Source of the DNA: Diphasiastrum complanatum
Lineage: Eukaryota > Streptophyta > Lycopodiopsida > Lycopodiales > Lycopodiaceae
Assembly: GCA_029204225.1 (NCBI GenBank)
Contig: CM055111.1
Location: forward strand, 20,589,003 to 20,653,002
Direction: 5' to 3'
Length of the DNA stretch: 64,000 nt
Shown here: one piece after another, positions 58,601-64,000 of the stretch
Layout: every line of letters starts with the position of its first letter
How positions within the stretch are numbered: the stretch's first letter is position 1
The notes under the pieces: generated by a model
What the model was told of the DNA's origin: nothing
Databases searched by the model: none
The model's input: only the letters and a program-made list of their open reading frames with translations
Translations under genes and position numbers: made by a program

Positions 58601-61600
58601 CACCCAGTTAATTTGCGTCTCACTAATGTATGATCTAAGCATATCCTCTAGGACCTGGTTGACTCTCTCAGTCTACCCGTCCATCTGTGGGTGTTCACTA
58701 CTACTCATCCACAGTTGTGTTCCCACCTTGCGAACACCGTTGTCCAGAATGTTCCTGTGAACTTGGGATCCTTGTCTAAGACAATGAAATTCGAAAGCCC
58801 ATTCAATTTCGCTACATGATCAATGAACAATTTTGCCTTGCGAAGCTGTCGCTTTTGCCAACAATTTTTTGGAAAACACTCTTAAGCATCATACTACAGG
58901 ACTTGAGAAAGCGTGGAGGCCCAAAACAGATAATTCTACCCTGGACCTTAGGTTTACCTCTTTGAATGGACAAAGAGATGTCCTATGTCAATGTGCCAAA
59001 TTACGAGGTATACACATGTTTTTGGATGACGATTGGAGTTTTATACGAGTAGAAGAAAGACGCAAAGCATTTCAGAGAGTTAAGGAGATAGGTAGAAAGG
59101 TTAACTATAGAGATGGTCTTGTACACTACTTGGACAAAGGCTCACCCAATGGAACCCAGAAATAGGTAGTTCGGGCTCCTGGGCATAGGAACGTCCCGAA
59201 AGCCCATCCACATAGCATACGTATTGGAGTATGGAATTGTAATATATTCGTCATTTACAACTGGAGATTTAATGGACTTCATCACTCAGGGAGACATCTT
59301 GTTGCTTATGGCGACTCATGAGAGTTAGGAGAGGGGATTACAAAAGTTTTCAGGCTATAGATGGGATTTGGTGTACAAGACATAGACGAGTTTAGCGTGT
59401 GGCAGAGATTGAGAGGGGGGGGGGGTGGCGGAAGAAAAAGGCTCCCTCTTGTTAAGTCATGCTAGCTCCAAGTTGAGGTGCTCTAGAATAGATCTTATCC
59501 TCATGCTCTGCAATAATATTGAGGCAAGCAAGAATGCTTTGATAATTTTAGGATAGTTGTTGTTGCCATAGAGGCGAGAGACCTAGCTTTATCATACCAC
59601 ACTATTTGACCAAGGCAATACAAGCATTGTTATAGTGAGGCAAATTTAGCTAAGTTAACCAAGTGTCATCTTTTTTACATTCTGGCCACAACTACTGCTA
59701 TATGCATCCAAATTCAACATGGTGGAAATATGAGGAATCTTCAATTGATTAATGGCATTTGGGTCTTTGCTTGCTCTCCAACTCCACATAACCGTGAAGA
59801 CAGATTCCCAACGACTAGGGTCGACGATACTCTGGCAGTTGGGAAGTTGGAGAAGACCAATCAGCAATCCGTGGGGCTAAGAGTTAAGTTTGCTCAGATA
59901 GCTTCTACATTCTTGAAAAAGTCAATATCAGTCACCCACCATCAGAGGAACATCTGCCCTTTAAAGAACTAATGGAAGGAGAAATTGAGGACCTTCGAAT
60001 CCAATACTTAACGGCAACCTGCCACTGGGGTAAGGCAATGCCAACTCTCTAGTAGTAAAGGTATATGGCTTTGCTAGTACATGGGTAACTTATCTAGCCA
60101 TCTTTTGGTGCACAAGATTCTGACAATACATTAGAAAATACCCAAGTAAAATCATTTAGAGCTAGATTTCTGGAGGAGTTTCACCACGGCTACTTCCCAA
60201 AGAGCTAGAAATCCAATGGTTTGTGGATTTACAGTAACAAATCATCTGATTCTCTAACTCAGCTTAGCTATCAGTCTCTGGCAACTTCAACATTTAACCA
60301 CGATGGGCATCTTGCGTCACTATGAGTCCATGAAGACACCAACAAGTACTATTCACGAGTGTCAGCAAGTTCTAGACAATACAGCCTATTGAAAAGCCTT
60401 ACCTCCTTCCCTATTTTGCCACTGATTGTACCATCTTTGATAAGACTAATGAGTTCAGCCAGTGTTGCAGGGGTCAGTTTGACATCCGATATAGAAGTCT
60501 TTTCACTTTTAAGATAAGCAGCAATGTCCCCCATGATCCAGTTGGCTGTGAGTTTCAGGTCAGCGCCCTTATCCAAAACCGCATCCAAGAATGCTGCAAC
60601 CTGGAAAGAAGTTACCACTTTAGTCTTCAGAGTATTATTCCAGACTCCCTTGGCTCCTTAGATAGAATATGCTGAGTACATATTGGTAGACAAAAATCCC
60701 TTCCAAACAACTTATAGCAGAAAAAATCATCTGTGAGCTATGCATAAACAAATTCAGAACTAGCTCACCCAATCAATTGTACAGATGATTATTTTCATCA
60801 GTACTATACAACAGATGGAGTCATGAATGCACAAAAAGGTAAGAGAATCATAACTGGACCACAGTAGCTTACATCACTGTCATTTGCAAGCACAAGTACA
60901 TCCTGCATGATCAATCCTAAGCTCTCATAACGCCTTCGTTTAGTATTGGGTAGCTCTGGCAGGTCTTCCAGAAGAGAGTCCACGTAAGCTTGGGTAATCG
61001 ACACTTCTGGGAGATCTGGTTCCGGAAAAAAACGATAATCTGCCAGCCCTTCTTTGCTTCGCATTGTTATGGTTCGCTGGGACTCAGGAGTACAAAACAA
61101 AATGCAAGATCTCAGAAAGCTTCTACTGTAACAGAATACAAAGTTGATCATGAATGAATTGAAGTCTTAAAGCTTTGCCATGCTACAATTGACAAAAATG
61201 TATTTATTATAAATCAAAGATATCAAATCTATGTCCATCAGATTCCCACTGGATTCAAGCACAACACATCAACCAATTGAAAATGAAAGCACTAGGAATG
61301 TGCTGAAATTTTACCTGGGATCCTTCTTCCCACAGTCGAGTTTCTTGCACAATCTTTGATTCAAAACCTTCTTCATGTAGGCAGACTTGCCGAGAAACTT
61401 CATATTCTATGGCTCTTTGCATGGCAGAAAAAGAATTCATATTTTTTATCTCCACCTACTCAGCAAAACAAATTATTCAGAATCCTTCAGAAAAATATTT
61501 GGCATGATGAAGCAAAACTGGTTCTGCAAAGTAAAAAATGATGTGAGCAGGTGGATACATTGCACTTCTTAATCTTTGAATATACAGACTTCTTCAAAAT

Positions 61601-62895
61601 TACCCAAAAAATACTTGCGTTTAGATTCTAAGTTGGTGCTAGCTGCACAACAGTATATCTCCTGGTGAAATTTTCAGATGCAACAGCAAAACAGCCCAGT
61701 GATGACAAGCTATACATACAGAAGAAACACTCAATAGCTGCACTTAGAGTCAAAATTCAAGGATCTGGTCAGTAGCAAATTGTTTATGTGAAATCTCTAA
61801 ATTCTCTGGCTTCACAGGCCATAATAAAAAAAATAGATTTCTTGTATCCTGTTATCACAATCTTGCATTCACTCTTGTCAGCACAAACTCTCAGAAGAAA
61901 AAAACCCTTCCGGTGGCCCCTACTTCAGAGTGCTCTGTGTACGAAAAGATTTGATCACGTTCCAACTTCTTGGCAAACACAATACAACATTTGGACAACA
62001 TCTTGAGGCTCTCATAGTCTTTTTCAGAATTTCAGGTATCTCACTAAAATGACCACTTTTATGAAATATTTCAATCTAGATCATTTTACATAACAAGGTC
62101 TATACAATTTCCTGATTTCTAGGCTTTAGAGTATTAATCATATAGGAAAATGTCGTGTCATTGAATGTAATTGACCAAAAGCCTTTTAACCTAGCAATTG
62201 TTTGCTCATTAAGGGTAGACTAAGTATCTCAACTAGACTTTGATAAAACCTTTGTTCTCGAACTAGTTTCAAGAGGAAGTCATGAAAAAAAATCCAAGTT
62301 AGAGATTGTGCCATGAGCACTTGACCTTTGTCACCCTATCACTACAATAGGGTGTCTAGAAACCTCATAACCAGTGTTTTGCTAAGCTCTTCTATGACAA
62401 TGTAGCATCTGGTCCATGTTATGGTCAAGAGTTCGGTCAAGAGTTCGAGGTCTTATATAATTGAAAATTGTGTTCATATTAGTCCATGACACATGTTATG
62501 GTCGTGATTTTGAGGGTTTAAAAGTTTTTGGTTGGTTTACACAGTAAAAAATTGTGTTTGTTTTCTGTTATAAGGTTTGAAAGCAGCTATCTTTTAAGTG
62601 GCATAGCATCAATACATAACAGCAACTGGTTCACCAAGTTTCAAAATGTCTCAATGCCATAGTTCTATACGTTTAAAAATTGTACCTTCGTTCCAAATTT
62701 ATCCTGGCCTTTGGGTCTTACAGACACATTGACATCACATCTTAATGAACCCTCTTGCATATTCCCATTACTTATGCCAAGATATCGCACAATCCTCTGA
62801 AGTTCTGCAGCATACTCTGCAGCTTCCAAGCCATTTCGCATATCAGGCTCAGACACAACTTCCAAAAGAGGAACACCTGCTCTGTTCAAATCCAC
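46572..62895 (-). CDS. Glutamyl-tRNA(Gln) amidotransferase subunit B, organellar (5' end outside window)
   Basis: Seven exons (minus strand): 62895-62686, 61455-61315, 61076-60873, 60600-60403, 49230-49162, 46980-46864, 46646-46572. All lengths are multiples of three and all introns are phase 0. They encode the last 337 residues; the transit peptide and roughly the first 200 residues lie beyond 64000. GatB works with GatA and GatC to turn Glu-tRNA(Gln) into Gln-tRNA(Gln) in chloroplasts and mitochondria. Recognisable blocks are [78 protein letters not shown], and the C-terminal YqeY-like domain ([20 protein letters not shown]) that contacts tRNA. The 11.2-kb fourth visible intron (49231-60402) is filled with retroelements. 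No frame damage was seen. Confidence 0.94.
46864..46980 (-). CDS. GATB exon ([17 protein letters not shown])
   Basis: A 117-bp, 39-codon exon, acceptor CTGACAG, donor GTCTCT. It encodes [20 protein letters not shown] and then the tRNA-binding tail domain core. Confidence 0.94.
46981..49161 (-). other. GATB intron, no further feature recognised
   Basis: A 2.2-kb intron between the short exon and the EQYRGG exon. Minus-strand frames up to 104 codons at 47.88-48.19 kb are open, but I see no family motif. Confidence 0.7.
49162..49230 (-). CDS. GATB exon (short, [16 protein letters not shown])
   Basis: A 69-bp, 23-codon exon lying 11.2 kb downstream of the previous one. It encodes [20 protein letters not shown] then LSQ, exactly continuing GKIGKE. 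Acceptor AAACAG, donor GTAAAT. Confidence 0.92.
49231..49776. other. Start of the large GATB intron with a MITE-like remnant
   Basis: At 49.28-49.31 kb there is a self-complementary gcgttccggaacgtgttccg. At about 49.36-49.43 kb the minus strand carries a diverged copy of the catattgaccac/gatacccat/agagctttc motif shared with 10.1, 10.3 and 63.8 kb. The edges are unclear. Confidence 0.5.
49777..50197 (+). repeat. Gypsy 3 5' LTR
   Basis: 421 bp ending directly at the primer-binding site. The first 280 bp match 54873-55174. Confidence 0.85.
50814..54824 (+). pseudogene. Gypsy 3 gag-pol remnant with most of RNase H deleted
   Basis: Gag starts at ATG 50814 ([20 protein letters not shown]), changes frame near 51.19 kb, and continues as a retrotransposon gag domain ([18 protein letters not shown]). 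The zinc knuckle [14 protein letters not shown] lies at about 51.83-51.87 kb and the protease site [13 protein letters not shown] at about 52.1 kb. From 52232 a 574-codon frame holds RT ([48 protein letters not shown]). After RNase H has just begun ([14 protein letters not shown]), it jumps to the integrase zinc region ([11 protein letters not shown]), so most of RNase H is gone. A second gap lies inside integrase ([16 protein letters not shown]). The integrase end and a chromodomain-like tail ([19 protein letters not shown]) follow to 54824. Confidence 0.9.
54873..55174 (+). repeat. Gypsy 3 3' LTR, truncated
   Basis: Starts AGTTATGGACTCGG after agggaa and breaks off at gatattgatct. Confidence 0.85.
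55175..56800 (+). pseudogene. LINE-type (non-LTR) reverse transcriptase remnant, 5'-truncated
   Basis: The fragment begins inside [28 protein letters not shown], then [19 protein letters not shown] (YVDD where LINEs commonly have YADD). Stops and frame changes interrupt it. It continues with [34 protein letters not shown], a Cys/His motif ([20 protein letters not shown]) like the zinc knuckle downstream of many LINE RTs, and a basic tail. From 56234 the frame is open to a TAG at 56635 and then readable to TGA at 56800. The tail has QSQITSFF at 56519-56542, a canonical PCNA-binding (PIP-box) pattern, and a related VITSFYS at 56756-56776. No poly-A end or target duplication was found. Confidence 0.82.
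56895..57185. repeat. Imperfect direct repeat, 185-bp offset
   Basis: The block accacatacttgacatgta, then ttttggcatggaaaggacat and taataaagctttc starting at 56916, recurs at 57101 with about 80 percent similarity by eye. Confidence 0.7.
57676..58830 (-). pseudogene. Minus-strand gypsy chromovirus 4 (integrase end, chromodomain, LTR)
   Basis: Leftward from 58.83 kb: [20 protein letters not shown], then [99 protein letters not shown], and a degraded chromodomain near 58.02-58.1 kb. Stops and frame changes interrupt it. After the coding end comes about 0.3 kb that behaves like an LTR, followed on the minus strand by TTGGTATTAGAACAC at about 57.66-57.68 kb, a diverged primer-binding site. Confidence 0.75.
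58834..59335 (+). pseudogene. LINE 5' fragment: ORF1-like end and start of endonuclease
   Basis: An open stretch ([40 protein letters not shown]) resembles the nucleic-acid-binding C-terminal fold of LINE ORF1 proteins. After a TAG at 59165, [10 protein letters not shown] and, one frame over, [23 protein letters not shown] resemble the opening of an APE-type endonuclease. This is a weak, by-eye assignment. It could be the 5' half of the same LINE family as 55.2-56.8 kb. Confidence 0.5.
59336..60402. other. Right part of the large GATB intron, no gene recognised
   Basis: Contains a G-run at about 59416-59425. Frames of 70-80 codons near 59.65-59.97 kb have no recognisable motif; they could be decayed LINE endonuclease sequence. 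Confidence 0.5.
60403..60600 (-). CDS. GATB exon ([11 protein letters not shown] block)
   Basis: A 198-bp, 66-codon exon, acceptor TTTCCAG, donor GTAAGG. It encodes [20 protein letters not shown] through [13 protein letters not shown], at the end of the central domain and start of the tail domain. Confidence 0.95.
60873..61076 (-). CDS. GATB exon ([19 protein letters not shown] block)
   Basis: A 204-bp, 68-codon exon. The acceptor is placed at CCCAG before CGAACC, giving [17 protein letters not shown] across the junction, which matches the family. Donor is GTAAGC after NDSD. Confidence 0.93.
61315..61455 (-). CDS. GATB exon ([12 protein letters not shown] block)
   Basis: A 141-bp, 47-codon exon, acceptor GAGTAG, donor GTAAAA. 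It encodes [20 protein letters not shown] through [11 protein letters not shown]. Confidence 0.94.
61456..62685 (-). other. GATB intron, no further feature recognised
   Basis: A 1.23-kb AT-rich phase-0 intron between the KNMNSFS and VDLNRAG exons. Confidence 0.85.
62686..62895 (-). CDS. GATB exon ([13 protein letters not shown] block)
   Basis: A 210-bp, 70-codon exon, acceptor TTATTCAG, donor GTACAA. It carries the conserved catalytic-domain sequence [20 protein letters not shown] and the metal-site region [13 protein letters not shown]. Confidence 0.95.
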
Positions 62896-62934
62896 CTGAA
62901 TAAGACATTACAATAGTATGTCATGCAGCTCTCT

Positions 62935-62941
<7 letters not shown>

Positions 62942-62997
<56 letters not shown>
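62942..62997. repeat. (CT)n microsatellite
   Basis: About 28 CT units, just upstream of the first visible GATB exon, inside an intron. Confidence 0.97.
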
Positions 62998-63000
<3 letters not shown>

Positions 63001-63165
63001 TACTTTGAAATCTACAAAAGCAAGCTTGAAACAAGAATATGATGAGGTACAAAGCATTTTGAAGCTCTATTATGTGTGGATCATAGTCGCCCGTTACAGA
63101 ACAGAACAGAACGCGTTTTGTTCCAGAACGAACTCTGCGATTTTATTTTTTTTAGTATGTAGTAC

Positions 63166-63926
63166 CATAGTTGCAGCGAATCTCGATTCGCTGGGTCTGC
63201 AATTCGCGGGTCGCGATTCTGCGAATCGCGATTCGCGACCCAGAATCGCAAAAAAAAACAAAAAAAAAAATTTTTTTTTTTGGAAAAATTGCTTATTGCT
63301 GAAATTTTTTTAGGGGATCAATGGTCAAACCAGCGTTTTGCCTCTCAGAAGTGCAGTAGATGAGGCACAAACAGATCTTATTTTCAGTAGCTATCCAGTT
63401 GTCATTTGCTCTGGTTTTCAGTAAATGTTAATGCTACAGTTTGGACTATCAACTGTATGGATGATGATCACTTTTGCAATTGGTTCACTGGAGATGTGAG
63501 TGCAATGTACATACAGTTGGGGGCATAAATATTGGGCCCTTCTCGGCGCGCATTTGGACCCCATTTTTATCTACAGGGGCGGTGGCATTTTCATCTATAG
63601 TGTATATATAGCAAGAAGCTCTAGGGGGTTCGGGGGACAATAGCCCCCCGGGAAACAGGGGGTTCGGGGGGCGGTAAGGCCTTTTCATGATTTGGCCTTC
63701 CAACTCCCCGAGTGAAAACACACTTTTTGGTGTTTCGCACCCGAAACAGTCGGCAAACTACACAATCATAATCCCCTCGATCAGAGCTTTCATCTGATAC
63801 CCATATTGCCTAAAAAAATTTCAAAAAAAAAAAAAAAATCGATTCTACACGATTCTGGGAAAATCCCGAATCGCGATTCGGAATCGCAATTCTGAATCGC
63901 GATTCGGAAATCGCGCTGCAACTATG
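63166..63926. mobile_element. hAT-type MITE, 761 bp, with perfect TIRs and 8-bp target duplication
   Basis: The element starts CATAGTTGCAGCG and ends CGCTGCAACTATG, a perfect 13-bp inverted repeat. It is flanked by the exact 8-bp duplication TGTAGTAC at 63158-63165 and 63927-63934. Eight-bp duplications are the hallmark of hAT transposition. Both subterminal regions are packed with the palindrome GAATCGCGATTC and variants, the kind of repeated site a hAT transposase binds. No transposase is encoded; the centre holds two G-rich direct repeats of gggggttcggggg. It lies in an intron of GATB. Confidence 0.93.
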
Positions 63927-64000
63927 TGTAGTACTATGTTTTTCTTCTTGTTTTTCATAAAATTCCACATCGAGACGAGGCCTTTAGCCATCAACGAACA

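Noticed and set aside
63485..63721. 78-codon frame inside the right-end MITE
   Set aside because: It is a chance frame in the non-coding centre of the MITE and includes its G-rich repeats.

Overview
This window looks like plant nuclear DNA, most likely from a flowering plant with a repeat-rich genome. It holds two spliced host genes, both on the minus strand, with introns stretched by transposable elements. The rest is layered retrotransposon and hAT transposon debris, simple repeats and short non-autonomous elements. The evidence for a plant is the plant-type GatB, the plant-type RING/transmembrane protein, the Ty1/copia elements primed by initiator tRNA-Met (TGGTATCAGAGC), the Ty3/gypsy chromoviruses and the BED-DUF659-dimerisation hAT transposases. 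The many hAT remnants and long (AG)n tracts would fit a genome such as sacred lotus (Nelumbo), but that is a guess from remembered genome features.

Layout. About 2.56-17.4 kb is a complete eight-exon gene for a RING-finger E3 ubiquitin ligase with several membrane segments (RNFT type, 446 aa). I placed every splice junction from GT/AG sites, and reading phase is kept throughout. Its 7.6-kb intron 6 holds two decayed hAT transposase copies, one with a solo LTR inserted in its BED finger. Its 2.8-kb intron 2 holds a third, less damaged hAT copy in the same orientation as the gene.

About 19.26-31.36 kb is a gypsy chromovirus whose 5' LTR was split by a younger copia element. Both target-site duplications and all four LTR edges can be read, and the split LTR rejoins to exactly the length of its partner (1079 bp). 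From 31.4 to 45 kb there are truncated gypsy and copia pieces in both orientations, a very long (AT)n(AG)n tract, and one coding-like stretch (37.9-39.0 kb) that I cannot identify.

About 46.57 kb to the right edge is the 3' part of the gene for organellar Glu-tRNA(Gln) amidotransferase subunit B (GATB). Seven phase-0 exons encode 337 residues, and the 5' exons lie beyond the window. One 11.2-kb intron contains a full gypsy element, a 5'-truncated LINE with a PCNA-binding-like tail motif, a minus-strand gypsy remnant and a LINE 5' fragment. A 761-bp hAT-type MITE with perfect 8-bp target duplication sits near the right edge.

The two host genes have unrelated jobs: ubiquitin ligation at a membrane, and organellar tRNA charging. 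A recurring theme is that otherwise long, readable elements lack a catalytic block: copia 1 lacks zinc knuckle and protease, gypsy 1 lacks RT/RNase H, gypsy 3 lacks RNase H, and hAT 1 and 2 lack central parts. I found no CRISPR array, rRNA or tRNA gene.
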